Shown here: positions 1 through 7,965 of the stretch, in pieces
Numbering within the stretch: the stretch's first letter is position 1
How the letters are laid out: the number at the start of each line of letters is the position of its first letter
DNA from: Propionibacteriaceae bacterium UBA6122
GTDB taxonomy: Bacteria > Actinomycetota > Actinomycetes > Propionibacteriales > Propionibacteriaceae
DNA length: 25,665 bases
Direction: 5' to 3'
NCBI GenBank assembly: GCA_002428365.1
Contig: DIVW01000003.1
Location: 352 to 26,016 of the forward strand
Notes under the pieces: model-generated
Told to the model about the DNA's origin: nothing
Databases searched by the model: none
Seen by the model: only the letters and a program-made list of their open reading frames with translations
Program-made: the position numbers and the translations under genes

Positions 1-190
1 GGGTCTCCAGCAAGGCCTTCACCGAATCCACATTCGAAGAGCCAGCCTCCAACCCGCGCAAAGACGCCGCTGCCCGCGAGATCGCGTCCGCCACCTGGGT
101 ATAACGGCGCCCACCGGCACGCACCACGGCCGGATCACCCGGAGTCGGATCATTACCTAAACCCAACGGCGACCAATCAGACGGCCTCAC
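1..190 (-). CDS. T7SS-type secreted protein, N-terminal fragment (3' end outside window)
   Basis: An open frame runs from a GTG at 190 off the left edge, giving 63 residues. It begins VRPSDWSPLGLGNDPTPGDP and continues into an amphipathic helix-like stretch (VADAISRAAASLRGLEAGSS). This opening is what I recall from actinobacterial proteins annotated as putative T7SS-secreted or polymorphic-toxin proteins, in which a WXG100/LXG-like helical domain precedes a variable C-terminal effector. The effector part lies outside the window, so no activity can be assigned. GTG 190 was chosen because the family-like sequence starts there and a G-rich stretch lies just upstream. The frame stays open further upstream, so a longer N-terminus is possible. 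Codons here carry more T in third positions than the neighbouring housekeeping genes, which may indicate transfer. The gene lies downstream of the glycosidase operon on the same strand, with a 153-bp gap. Confidence 0.6.
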   Translation of the reverse strand, partial: MRPSDWSPLGLGNDPTPGDPAVVRAGGRRYTQVADAISRAAASLRGLEAGSSNVDSVKALLET

Positions 191-343
191 ACCAACCCCC
201 AACCACCTCGGCGAATACCCAAACAACCACGCTTCACTGAGGAACCTAACTGGAACCCTGCCGATCAACCAGGACAGAACTCCCCACCGGTCGGCGCCCT
301 ATTTGGGCGGACGTCGGCTAAGGGGATGACAGCGAAAAGTCGT

Positions 344-2785
344 TTAGAAAGCGGTATTCGGGCCGCTAAGGCTGCCCACCACCCCGGACGGACGCCCGCT
401 CGCATCAGTGCCAGGCAGCGGCGCCAGAGCCACCGTGCGAGCAGCATCGGGGGAAAGGTGGAACCAGTCATCGGCCGGCTCGTAGCCGTCCACGCGAAGG
501 TGCACCGACTGGGCGAACCGGTCAGCGCTGAGTTGCACCGCCCAGCCGCCGTCACTCTCGACGACCTCGGCGGTGATGGTGGCCGCCACGAGTGCAGCGC
601 TGCGACCCAATGGGAACGCGAAGGCTTCACTGACCACCTGACCAGCAACCCGCAGCCGCGCCACACTCACCTCATGGGAGGGCGGGCCGAAGCGGTAGGC
701 GTAGGTGTAGTCGAAAAAGCCCTCGTATAGGTCAGTGGCCGGAATCGCGAGCGCGCTGCGAGGCTCAAGCTGCACCTCGCGCTCGGCCCGGCCAACGATC
801 ACCGAGCCGTCCCGCAACCCGAGAATCTCCACGGTTGTCGCGACGGTCTGCGCGGTCTCGTTGATCAGCTGCACCAGCAGGCCGTTCACGCCCTCATCGG
901 TGAGCCCCACGCTGACCGGACGGAATGCGCGAGCCAGCGCCCGGAAGGTCGACTTGGGCCGCGCGGCGACGTCCAGGACGCCCCAGCCAGCCCCGGGGCC
1001 AAGGTCGGACAGGTTGAACACCAGCGCGCCAGCGCACGAGGAACCGTCCCGGCGCCATTCGGCGAAGGTTTCAGTGACAACCTCAGCAGTGGTGGCCCGA
1101 GAGAACGCCAAATAGGCGGACGGATCGCTGCGCCGCAACGCTTCCGGGTCGCGGCCGTAAAGCCGTCCCAGGTAGTGATCGCGGGTGTCGGCGAAATCCC
1201 AAGCGGTGCCCGGATCAGCTGGCACTCCTCGCTGCCACAGTTCATCGTCAGGGCCGACGTCGGCCAGCCGATCCAACAGTTGCGGGTCATCAGGCAGGTT
1301 GGCGAAAGCCAGGCATTCGGTGGCGAAGCCGACGTTGGCGCGCCGGGCGTCGTCCAGGCCACGTTCGTAGGCGCCCACTCCGAAGTAGTGGCCAACCCCG
1401 GCGTCCACGCTGAAGGGCAGTGGCCCGCCTGAGGGCGAGCCGGGCAGATAGGCGACATCGGGGCGGTACTCGGCCACCAGCCCGGGCAACGTCACAGTGG
1501 CCAGCTCGGAGTACCAGCGCTGCGGTGGCAGGCCCAGCATCGCTGCCTGTTGGGCGATCTCGCTGCCGGCGCACAGCGCCACCAGCGACGGGTTGGCCTG
1601 CCGGGCGAGCAGGAATTGGCGCACCTCGGCATCCACCAGGGCAGCGAAGGTCTCATCGCTGGCCGGATAGTCGAAGTTGGCGAACATGAAGTCGGCGAAC
1701 ACCAAAATGCCCAGCTCGTCGCACAGCTCAAAGAAAGCGGCCGATTCGTAGGTCGCAATGCCGGGGACGCGCAGCATGTTGAAACCGGCCGCGGCGAGCC
1801 GCGCCAGCACCGGGGCGTAGGTTTCCCGGCTGCCGGAAAGCGTGAGCAGATCGGCGTTGGTCCACACCGCGCCGCGGCAGAAGATCGGCTCGCCGTTGAT
1901 CCGCACCGCGAAGGCCTCTTCGCTGCCGACCTCCAAATGGCGGAAGCCGGTGCGAGCCAGCAGCTGCCGCGGTGAGCTGGCTTCGCCAGAGGTGAACTCG
2001 ATGTCGTAGAGCTTCGGGGTGCCATGCGTTGCTGGCCACCACGGTTCGACGTCGGGGATGACCAGGGTCGCGATGGCGCGGGCCCCGTCGCTGACCAGGG
2101 GAGCGCTCACCCCGGCGCAGCTGATCAGCGCGCCAACGCCGGCGCCGCTGGCCGAAACGGCGAGCAGCCCGATGCCGTCCTCAGTGAGTTCGGCGGCGAT
2201 TCGGACGTCATCAAGGTTGACTCGTCCGGGGCGGATCAAGCTGACCGGACGGTAGGGCCCCACCGCTTGCACTGAAGGGCACCAGCCCGGCATGTGCCCA
2301 AGCAGGGTGGTGCGCACCAGTCGCAGGCCCTGATTGTCGAGCAGTCGGGGTCGCCAAAGGGCCCGTGGCCCCCGTGCCGCCAGGGCATCGGTGAGGGCGG
2401 CGAACTTGATCACCAGCTCGTCGCGGCCAGTCAAGGACACCGCCAGATCGAGGCTGGTGAACATCGAATCGCTGCGGCCGATCAGCTCGGAGTTGAGGTA
2501 GACCTCGGCGATGGTGGCCAGGCCCTCGAATCGCAGCATCGCTGGCCCGGCCGGCTCGGCCAGCAGGCAGCGGTACCAGGCGTCCAGTTCTTGCAGCGGC
2601 TGTGGCTGGGCCACCTCGAAGCGGCCCAGCGCTGCCAAAGCGCCAGCCACCGTCCCGGGAACCTGGGCTGGCCCGAAGTCGTCGGCAACCAAATCGGCGG
2701 GACGCTGCCAAGCCCCGGACTCAGTGACCGCCATTTGCCACCCTGACCTCAGCTGGCGGGTGTCGGCGTCCAGGTAGCGGCGCAT
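344..2785 (-). CDS. Glycoside hydrolase family 2 protein, beta-mannosidase-like
   Basis: A predicted 813-residue exo-glycosidase of the retaining GH2 clan. The N-terminal third is a jelly-roll sugar-binding domain with a typical FEGLATIAEVYLNS stretch near residues 86-99. An Ig-like linker domain and a TIM barrel follow from about residue 290 (AVRINGEPIFCRGAVWTNAD). Glu409 in CAGSEIAQQ sits where the acid/base should be, and Glu490 in GFATECLAF sits where the nucleophile should be, so the protein looks catalytically complete. No signal peptide is visible, which suggests a cytoplasmic enzyme. The family resemblance is strongest to beta-mannosidases, but the true sugar is not readable from sequence. 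The ATG at 2785 shares one base with the TGA of the upstream DUF1839 gene, so the two are translationally coupled. I recall GH2 and DUF1839 genes occurring together in other bacteria, sometimes with a carrier protein and an amino acid:carrier-protein ligase; neither is present here. Confidence 0.85.
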   Translation of the reverse strand: MRRYLDADTRQLRSGWQMAVTESGAWQRPADLVADDFGPAQVPGTVAGALAALGRFEVAQPQPLQELDAWYRCLLAEPAGPAMLRFEGLATIAEVYLNSELIGRSDSMFTSLDLAVSLTGRDELVIKFAALTDALAARGPRALWRPRLLDNQGLRLVRTTLLGHMPGWCPSVQAVGPYRPVSLIRPGRVNLDDVRIAAELTEDGIGLLAVSASGAGVGALISCAGVSAPLVSDGARAIATLVIPDVEPWWPATHGTPKLYDIEFTSGEASSPRQLLARTGFRHLEVGSEEAFAVRINGEPIFCRGAVWTNADLLTLSGSRETYAPVLARLAAAGFNMLRVPGIATYESAAFFELCDELGILVFADFMFANFDYPASDETFAALVDAEVRQFLLARQANPSLVALCAGSEIAQQAAMLGLPPQRWYSELATVTLPGLVAEYRPDVAYLPGSPSGGPLPFSVDAGVGHYFGVGAYERGLDDARRANVGFATECLAFANLPDDPQLLDRLADVGPDDELWQRGVPADPGTAWDFADTRDHYLGRLYGRDPEALRRSDPSAYLAFSRATTAEVVTETFAEWRRDGSSCAGALVFNLSDLGPGAGWGVLDVAARPKSTFRALARAFRPVSVGLTDEGVNGLLVQLINETAQTVATTVEILGLRDGSVIVGRAEREVQLEPRSALAIPATDLYEGFFDYTYAYRFGPPSHEVSVARLRVAGQVVSEAFAFPLGRSAALVAATITAEVVESDGGWAVQLSADRFAQSVHLRVDGYEPADDWFHLSPDAARTVALAPLPGTDASGRPSGVVGSLSGPNTAF

Positions 2786-3747
2786 CAGCTCACCTTGGCG
2801 CTCAGCCCGGTGATGATCGCCTCCCAGGCGGCAACTGAGGGATCCAATGCGGTGGCCAGGGCATCGAAGCGGCGCCTGGCTACCGCGCGGGCGAGCATGA
2901 ACTGGGTGGTCTTGGCGTTGTCGCAAATCACCTTGGCTGCGGCGGCCTCGGCGGCGTACTCCTCGGCGTCCAGCCAGTTCAGGTGGGTGGCCAGCAGTTC
3001 GAAGTTGGCGCCGAACTGGCGCACCGTGTTGAACGCATACAGATGGAAGAAGTCCATGCCGCGCTCGGCCACCTGCTCGACCTGAGTGCTGAACTGGGCG
3101 GCGAAGGTGGCCAGGGGGTTGACCGACGGACGCCGCCGCAGGTGGTGGGCCAGCAGTCGGCGGGCCTCGGTGCGTTGGGCTTCGGCGTCCGGGGCGGTGG
3201 CGGGGAACTTCGCGAACTCGGTGTAGGGAATCCAACGCAGCCCCGGCTCGATGGCGTGTTGGAAGACCCCTTCATAGTCGGCCCCGGCGAGGGCGAAGTA
3301 GCCGGCGTTGTGGAAGTACTCCATCGTCTTGGCCGCCGGGTCGAGCCGATTGATGCCGATGGTGGTCTTGCCATGTTCAGTGCGGTAGGTGATGCCAGCG
3401 GTGTCTGGCAGATGGAAGCTGTCCATCTCAACCAGGCAGAGCCGTCCGCGCTCGAGTTGGGTGGTGACATGGTTCTCGACGGTGTCGTACAGCGAGAGTT
3501 CGGCGGTGGTGATGCCGTAGAGGCTCTCCAGATCTTCCAGCGGCACCTTGAAGAAAGTGAACTGGTCGCCCTCGAAGTCCTGGGTGAGGGTGAAACCGAG
3601 CATGGCTTCGGGGGCTACCCCGTAAGCGGCCAGCACTTCGATCCACAGATCGACGTAGCAGTTGGTCTCCGGCCAGGCCCGATCGGCTCCGTGCAACGGA
3701 TGCGGCTGGAAGGTGGTGGCCGACCGCGCCGGGAACATAGCGGTCAT
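2785..3747 (-). CDS. DUF1839 family protein
   Basis: A 320-residue protein that I recognise as DUF1839. Near the N-terminus it carries TNCYVDLWIEVLAAYG (Cys30), then TLTQDFEGDQFTFFKVP and a conserved-looking EMDSFHLPDTAG. The Asn-Cys-helix start followed by an aromatic segment resembles the N-terminal cysteine domain of BtrH-type acyltransferases, which move an acyl group from a carrier protein to an acceptor. On that basis I infer, without proof, a thiol-dependent aminoacyl or acyl transferase. The start at 3747 was chosen because GGAGAAGG lies 4 bases upstream; the later ATG (codon 4) is too far from that site. A possible -10 element TAACCT lies at 3774-3779 on the minus strand. The gene heads the operon with the GH2 glycosidase (TGA/ATG share one base), which suggests both act on the same sugar-containing compound. 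Confidence 0.8.
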   Translation of the reverse strand: MTAMFPARSATTFQPHPLHGADRAWPETNCYVDLWIEVLAAYGVAPEAMLGFTLTQDFEGDQFTFFKVPLEDLESLYGITTAELSLYDTVENHVTTQLERGRLCLVEMDSFHLPDTAGITYRTEHGKTTIGINRLDPAAKTMEYFHNAGYFALAGADYEGVFQHAIEPGLRWIPYTEFAKFPATAPDAEAQRTEARRLLAHHLRRRPSVNPLATFAAQFSTQVEQVAERGMDFFHLYAFNTVRQFGANFELLATHLNWLDAEEYAAEAAAAKVICDNAKTTQFMLARAVARRRFDALATALDPSVAAWEAIITGLSAKVS

Positions 3748-3864
3748 GACACCTTCTCCGCGCTCATGGGCCGAGGTTAGCATTTTGCCCCGGTGGAACT
3801 TCGAGGCGGGAGGGCCTAGGGTCGAACCCAGCGATCTGGAGCACACCGCACCAGTGGTGGGGGA

Positions 3865-3879
3865 GCTCGACAGGCTCAG
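3865..3879. repeat. Dispersed intergenic repeat, solitary half-unit
   Basis: The 13 bases TCGACAGGCTCAG at 3867-3879 are identical to the core of the repeat clustered at 16323-16491. They lie between the divergent DUF1839 and rplM genes and end two bases before the rplM -35 box. No partner arm is visible here, so this copy cannot form the hairpin seen at the other sites. Confidence 0.55.
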
Positions 3880-3881
3880 TT

Positions 3882-3910
3882 TTGACCCCCCACAACCGGC
3901 GCGGTAATCT
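3882..3910 (+). promoter_or_regulatory. Housekeeping promoter of rplM-rpsI-glmM
   Basis: A -35 box TTGACC at 3882-3887 and a -10 box TAATCT at 3905-3910 are separated by exactly 17 bases. This is close to the consensus of the principal actinobacterial sigma factor. Transcription would begin near 3917 and give an untranslated leader of about 80 nt before the L13 start. The leader can pair TGTGGTC (3926-3932) with GACCACA (3964-3970). Confidence 0.75.
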
Positions 3911-3995
3911 AAGGCGCTGTTGCGCTGTGGTCTGCCTCATGGGTTGACCCCGCGATCCGAAATGACCACAACTCATGGAAGCAGGACGAAGACAC

Positions 3996-4439
3996 GTGTC
4001 TACGTACAGCCCCAAGTCTGGCGAAATCACCAGGGCCTGGCTCGTCATCGATGCCGAGGACGTCGTCCTCGGGCGGCTGGCCGTCACCGCGGCTACCCTG
4101 CTTCGCGGCAAGCACAAGCCGCAATACGCGCCCCACGTCGACACCGGTGACTTCGTCATCGTGGTCAACGCCTCCAAGATTGCCCTTACCGGCAACAAGG
4201 CCAAGGACAAGATGGCGGTTCGCCACTCCGGTCGTCCCGGTGGCCTGAAGCAGGTGCCCTACGGCGAGCTGCTCGCCAAGGACCCGCGCAAGGCTGTTGA
4301 GCGCGCTGTCTGGGGCATGCTGCCGAAGAACAAGATCGCTCGCCAGCAGTTGAAGAAGCTCAAGGTGTACTCCGGTCCGGAGCATCCGCACACTGCGCAG
4401 AAGCCGCAGGCCTACCAGATCATCCAGATCGCCCAGTGA
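3996..4439 (+). CDS. rplM: 50S ribosomal protein L13
   Basis: A 147-residue protein, the usual length for actinobacterial L13. It begins STYSPKSGEITRAW and carries the family's VVLGRLA, TGDFVIVVNA and AVWGMLPKNKI segments. L13 is an early-assembling large-subunit protein that binds 23S rRNA. GTG at 3996 was chosen over an ATG at 3975 because AGGACG (3983-3988) lies seven bases before it and because L13 proteins normally start at this point. It is the first gene of the operon with rpsI and glmM, downstream of the promoter at 3882-3910. Confidence 0.97.
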   Translation: MSTYSPKSGEITRAWLVIDAEDVVLGRLAVTAATLLRGKHKPQYAPHVDTGDFVIVVNASKIALTGNKAKDKMAVRHSGRPGGLKQVPYGELLAKDPRKAVERAVWGMLPKNKIARQQLKKLKVYSGPEHPHTAQKPQAYQIIQIAQ

Positions 4440-4453
4440 CGCAAGGAATTACC

Positions 4454-4972
4454 GTGACCGAGACCGTCGAAGCCACCGAGGCCCCTGAGGTCGTCCCCTT
4501 CACCGAGGGCACCCGTGAGATCGCCTACCGCGCCGAAGCCGAGGCAAGCGCGCCGCAGCACCCGGGCTCGCGCCCAGCGGTGATCGCGCCTGGCGCAGCC
4601 ACCGGCCGCCGTAAAGAGGCCATTGCCCGGGTCCGGATCACCCCCGGCGACGGCAAGTTCTCCATCAACGGGCGCACCCTCGAGGAGTACTTCCCGAACA
4701 AGCTGCACCAACAGACCGTCAACGAGCCCTTCGTCACCGCTGCGGTGGTTGGCTCCTACGACGTCATCGCCACCATCGTTGGCGGTGGGGTCACCGGCCA
4801 GGCTGGTGCGTTGCGTTTGGGTATCGCCCGTTCGCTGAACGCTATTGATGCCGAAGCGAGCCGTCCGGCCATGAAGAAGGCTGGCCTGCTTACTCGCGAC
4901 GCTCGGGTCAAGGAGCGCAAGAAGGCCGGTCTGAAGAAGGCCCGTAAGGCTCCGCAGTACAGCAAGCGCTGA
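4454..4972 (+). CDS. rpsI: 30S ribosomal protein S9
   Basis: A 172-residue protein. The conserved S9 body starts near ATGRRKEAIARVRI and ends in the standard basic tail KKARKAPQYSKR, which reaches the ribosomal P site. About 50 acidic and Ala/Pro-rich residues precede the body; N-terminal extensions are common in actinobacterial S9, though this one is on the long side. The GTG at 4454 has AAGGA six bases upstream and is preferred. An in-frame GTG at 4436 that overlaps the rplM stop would add six residues. The gene follows rplM by 14 bases and precedes glmM by 16. Confidence 0.96.
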   Translation: MTETVEATEAPEVVPFTEGTREIAYRAEAEASAPQHPGSRPAVIAPGAATGRRKEAIARVRITPGDGKFSINGRTLEEYFPNKLHQQTVNEPFVTAAVVGSYDVIATIVGGGVTGQAGALRLGIARSLNAIDAEASRPAMKKAGLLTRDARVKERKKAGLKKARKAPQYSKR

Positions 4973-4988
4973 CCAGCGGACGAGCCGA

Positions 4989-6362
4989 ATGGCGCGCCTG
5001 TTCGGAACCGATGGGGTTCGCGGTACTGCGAACTTGGAGCTGACCGCAGAAATAGCTGTGGAGTTGTCGGTTGCGGCCGCCCATGTACTGGGCGAGGCCG
5101 GAGCCTTCACCGCTGCGCGACGTCCGCTGGCCCTGGTGGGCCGCGACACTCGCGCCAGCGGGGAGTTCCTGGAATCTGCGGTAGTGGCCGGTTTGGCATC
5201 AGCTGGGGTGGACGTAGTTCGCCTCGGCGTGATCCCAACTCCCGGGGTTGCCTATCTGGTGGCCAATATGGAGGCCGATCTGGGTGTGATGCTCTCGGCC
5301 AGCCACAACCCAATGCCAGACAACGGCATCAAGTTCTTTGCCCGCGGTGGGGTGAAACTCGACGATGCGATCGAGGACGCCATCGAGGAGCAGATGGGCG
5401 AAGTCTGGCTGCGTCCGACCGGTGCTGAAGTTGGTCGGGTACGCGACGATCTCGGTGCGGTCGAGGCCTACGTCGCCCACCTGGTCTCCAGCCTCGGCGA
5501 CAACTCCAGCCTGGAGGGGCTGAAGGTAGTCGTCGATTGTGCCAATGGCGCTGCCTTCCTCACCGCGCTGGCCGCCTTCGACGCCCAAGGCGCCGAACTG
5601 GTGCCGCTGCACGCCGCGCCGGACGGGCTCAACATCAATGACAACTGCGGCTCGACCCACCTGGGCTCGCTGCAAGCGGCGGTGCTCGCCCACGGAGCTG
5701 ATCTTGGGGTGGCTCTGGACGGCGATGCCGACCGTTTCTTGGCCGTCGACGCCACCGGCGAGATCGTCGATGGCGATCAGATTCTGGCGATCCTGGCTAT
5801 AGCCATGCGGGAGGCCAGAACCCTGCATTCCGACACTGTGGTGGCCACGGTGATGAGCAATCTGGGCTTCCTGCACGCGATGACCGCCGTCGGCATTCAG
5901 GTCGATCAGACCAAGGTTGGTGACCGCTACGTGCTGGAGGCGATGAACGCCAACGGCTTCACCCTTGGTGGGGAGCAGTCCGGCCACGTAATCATGAGTG
6001 AGTTCGCCACCACCGGTGACGGGGTGCTGACGGCGTTGCACCTGGCCGCGCGGATGGCTCGCACCGGGAAGTCGCTGGCTGAGTTGGCTGGCGTGATGAA
6101 GCGACTACCGCAGGTGATGATCAACGTCTCCGGGGTGAACAAGACCCGGGCCGGTATCGACCCCGTGGTGACCTCAGCGGTCTCGGCCGCAGCTAGGGAG
6201 CTCGGCGATCGCGGACGGGTGCTGTTGCGTCCCTCCGGCACCGAGCCGCTGGTACGAGTAATGGTCGAGGCCGAAACTGAGGCCGAAGCCCGGTCAGTGG
6301 CTGCTCGACTCGCCGGTGTGGTGCGCGAGCGCCTCGCCCTAGAACGCGCAATCGGCGGATAG
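4989..6362 (+). CDS. glmM: Phosphoglucosamine mutase
   Basis: A 457-residue enzyme that converts glucosamine-6-phosphate to glucosamine-1-phosphate, on the route to UDP-GlcNAc for peptidoglycan. The protein opens with FGTDGVRG. The phosphoserine loop SASHNP is at 103-108 (the phosphorylated Ser is probably 105), the metal-binding loop DGDADRF is at 244-250, and GGEQSGH and the phosphate-binding RPSGTEPLVRVM follow near the C-terminus. All family signatures are intact. The gene follows rpsI by 16 bases, the common actinobacterial order. Its ribosome binding site is weak, so coupling to rpsI translation is likely. The product of glmS at 9019-10863 makes its substrate. Confidence 0.97.
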   Translation: MARLFGTDGVRGTANLELTAEIAVELSVAAAHVLGEAGAFTAARRPLALVGRDTRASGEFLESAVVAGLASAGVDVVRLGVIPTPGVAYLVANMEADLGVMLSASHNPMPDNGIKFFARGGVKLDDAIEDAIEEQMGEVWLRPTGAEVGRVRDDLGAVEAYVAHLVSSLGDNSSLEGLKVVVDCANGAAFLTALAAFDAQGAELVPLHAAPDGLNINDNCGSTHLGSLQAAVLAHGADLGVALDGDADRFLAVDATGEIVDGDQILAILAIAMREARTLHSDTVVATVMSNLGFLHAMTAVGIQVDQTKVGDRYVLEAMNANGFTLGGEQSGHVIMSEFATTGDGVLTALHLAARMARTGKSLAELAGVMKRLPQVMINVSGVNKTRAGIDPVVTSAVSAAARELGDRGRVLLRPSGTEPLVRVMVEAETEAEARSVAARLAGVVRERLALERAIGG

Positions 6363-6410
6363 CCGCAGTGGTGACCCGGTTCTGATCCGCTGGCCTGCCA
6401 TGCTGGGCGG

Positions 6411-7136
6411 GTGCCTGCCCCCCGCGAGGATAAGTTCACCCCTTTCCAACTCGTTGTCGTTATTGCCGCAGCCGTGTGCGTGTTGGGCTTGTTGGCTTAC
6501 GGCGGCCTCGTGGCGTTGTTTATCTACAGCGCCGACGCCGGGTCGGCGCACCAGCCTTCGCCGGCCATGACCGACCCTGCGGTCAGTTCACGCAGGGACG
6601 CCGCCGTTGCATCTGTGGAGAAAGACTTCACCCGCATTTCGGCGAGATTGCCGCTGCGAGCCGGGCAGGGCGGATCCCATGCCGGCTGTTACCAAGGTCG
6701 GCACAACTACAAGGTCAACGACGACTACGCCTACAGCTGCACTGTGTGGGCCGGGCGCTTCTATGGCTGGTCAGGGGAGTTCCCCGATTTCCTGGTGCGT
6801 TTCGATCGGGTGATGTACGACCAAGGCTGGACGAACACCGAAGCCGCCTCGCTGATTACTCGGTATCACGACAACATCGCCCGCCTGACCAAGCAGGGGG
6901 TGTCGCCCGCGAAGGCGAAGGTAGCTGCCCTCGATCAGCTGTACTCCATTTCGTACTACCGCGGATCTGCTCAACTCGATGTGGACTTCGCCGGCTCAAC
7001 GAAGCACAGTGACTACGAAACATCCTGGATGTGGCTCAGCGATGAGGTTGACTCCAAGGCCGCTGTCGGCGAGCTGCTGAAGAAGGACACTGGGGTGATG
7101 CTGATCAGGGAGTATCGGGAGTTCTTCCGGAACTGA
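6411..7136 (+). CDS. Single-pass membrane protein of unknown function
   Basis: A 241-residue protein I do not recognise. Residues 1-9 are charged and polar, and about 12-40 form a strong hydrophobic helix (FQLVVVIAAAVCVLGLLAYG). The remaining 200 or so residues are soluble and probably outside the cell. They hold two cysteines (GCYQGRHNYK and YSCTVWAGR) that could form a disulfide, and many aromatic residues. The GTG at 6411 is used because it precedes the hydrophobic helix, but the ribosome binding site is poor. The gene lies 48 bases after glmM on the same strand and may be read through from that operon. In M. tuberculosis I recall an unrelated small hypothetical gene after glmM. Confidence 0.7.
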   Translation: MPAPREDKFTPFQLVVVIAAAVCVLGLLAYGGLVALFIYSADAGSAHQPSPAMTDPAVSSRRDAAVASVEKDFTRISARLPLRAGQGGSHAGCYQGRHNYKVNDDYAYSCTVWAGRFYGWSGEFPDFLVRFDRVMYDQGWTNTEAASLITRYHDNIARLTKQGVSPAKAKVAALDQLYSISYYRGSAQLDVDFAGSTKHSDYETSWMWLSDEVDSKAAVGELLKKDTGVMLIREYREFFRN

Positions 7137-7445
7137 CCCCTCAGGCGAGTGAGGACCTGCGCAAGGGGACGGGTCCTCCGTGCAGCTCACAGGGGCGGTT
7201 CTCCCACGCAGCACACGGGGGCTGACCGGGAACTTGCTGTGCGTTATTAGTGCCTGGGCAGGGTGACTCCGAGCCCGCGAGAGTCCGTGTTCGAAAGTTG
7301 TCGTTTGGAGAGGTCAGGGAGGCCCTTCAAACAGCGAAAAACGCACACCCAGCGGAACTGCCCAGCGGGACCGACCAGATGGCGACGAAATTCGCGCACG
7401 AACTCCTGCTGCCGTGCGAGTTCGGCCAGTAACGCCAGCTGAGCC
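7137..7445. other. Intergenic region between convergent genes
   Basis: This stretch of 309 bases lies between the membrane-protein gene (plus) and the GNAT gene (minus). A 7-bp inverted repeat GAGGACC (7151-7157) / GGTCCTC (7172-7178) with a 14-base loop could act as a weak terminator, but there is no T-run. A 60-codon GTG frame (7250-7432) has no ribosome binding site or recognisable product, so I do not call it a gene. I see no tRNA or other RNA gene. Confidence 0.4.
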
Positions 7446-7853
7446 TCAGTCGAGGCGGCGGCCCAGCACCTGCACGTAGGCGGGGACGTAGCCGAGGTGG
7501 GTGTAGAACTCGATTACGTCGGCGTTCTCCGAGCGCACCATGAACTGCACCTTGGGCGCGCCCTTTTGGCGCAGCCAGGTCTCAGCGCCGGCCATCAACT
7601 GGCGGCCCAACCCCTGGCCACGAAACGCTGGCTTCACGGCCAGGTAGTAGACCCAGCCGCGATGCCCGTCATAACCGACCATGGCGGTGCCAGCCAGATG
7701 GCCGTCCTCGCGGAGTCCCAACACTGCCGAGCAGGGCCCGGTAACAGCTTTGAGGAAGTCGGCGCGGGAGTCGTTCCACGGTCGAGTGAGGTCGCACTCC
7801 TCCCAAAGGAGGGTGGCAACCCGTGCGTCATTGCTGGTGAGTGTTTCGATCAC
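7446..7853 (-). CDS. GNAT acetyltransferase, YpeA-like
   Basis: A 135-residue single-domain GNAT acetyltransferase. It shows LLWEECDLTRPWND near the N-terminus, the strand and loop GYDGHRGWVYYLAVKPAFRG, the acetyl-CoA pyrophosphate loop RGQGLGRQL and the closing FYTHLGYVPA. The CDLTRPWND and GYDGHRGWVYYLAV segments are what I know from the YpeA family, whose substrate is unknown. GTG 7853 was preferred because GAGGGG lies six to seven bases upstream and family members start here; a more distal ATG would add unrelated residues. The gene lies 112 bases downstream of coaA on the same strand, so cotranscription is possible but not tight. Confidence 0.85.
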   Translation of the reverse strand: MIETLTSNDARVATLLWEECDLTRPWNDSRADFLKAVTGPCSAVLGLREDGHLAGTAMVGYDGHRGWVYYLAVKPAFRGQGLGRQLMAGAETWLRQKGAPKVQFMVRSENADVIEFYTHLGYVPAYVQVLGRRLD

Positions 7854-7881
7854 TTTTGTCCCCTCGGGTCCCGCCCATCCC

Positions 7882-7901
7882 CCATGGGAGGAGACCCATG
7901 G
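7882..7901. repeat. Perfect inverted repeat in the coaA-GNAT gap
   Basis: CCATGGG (7882-7888) and CCCATGG (7895-7901) are perfect inverted copies separated by six bases. They lie between the coaA stop and the GNAT start. The hairpin could be a weak terminator of coaA or an operator; there is no T-run on the minus strand. Confidence 0.35.
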
Positions 7902-7965
7902 CGCAGGATACCGGCCAAGTGCCAAGTAAGGGTAGGGAAGTGAGGGATGCCGACTTCCTGAGGCA

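Noticed and set aside
5199..6041. 280-codon minus-strand frame inside glmM
   Set aside because: All glmM signatures are on the plus strand. The antisense protein resembles nothing and has no ribosome binding site.
7250..7432. 60-codon GTG frame in the gap between convergent genes
   Set aside because: It has no ribosome binding site, no recognisable sequence features and a start directly after a TAG-like AT-rich spot. A frame of this length is expected by chance at this GC content.
7854..7925. Upstream extension of the GNAT protein to an ATG at 7925
   Set aside because: The added 24 residues do not resemble the family and the GTG at 7853 has a better ribosome binding site.
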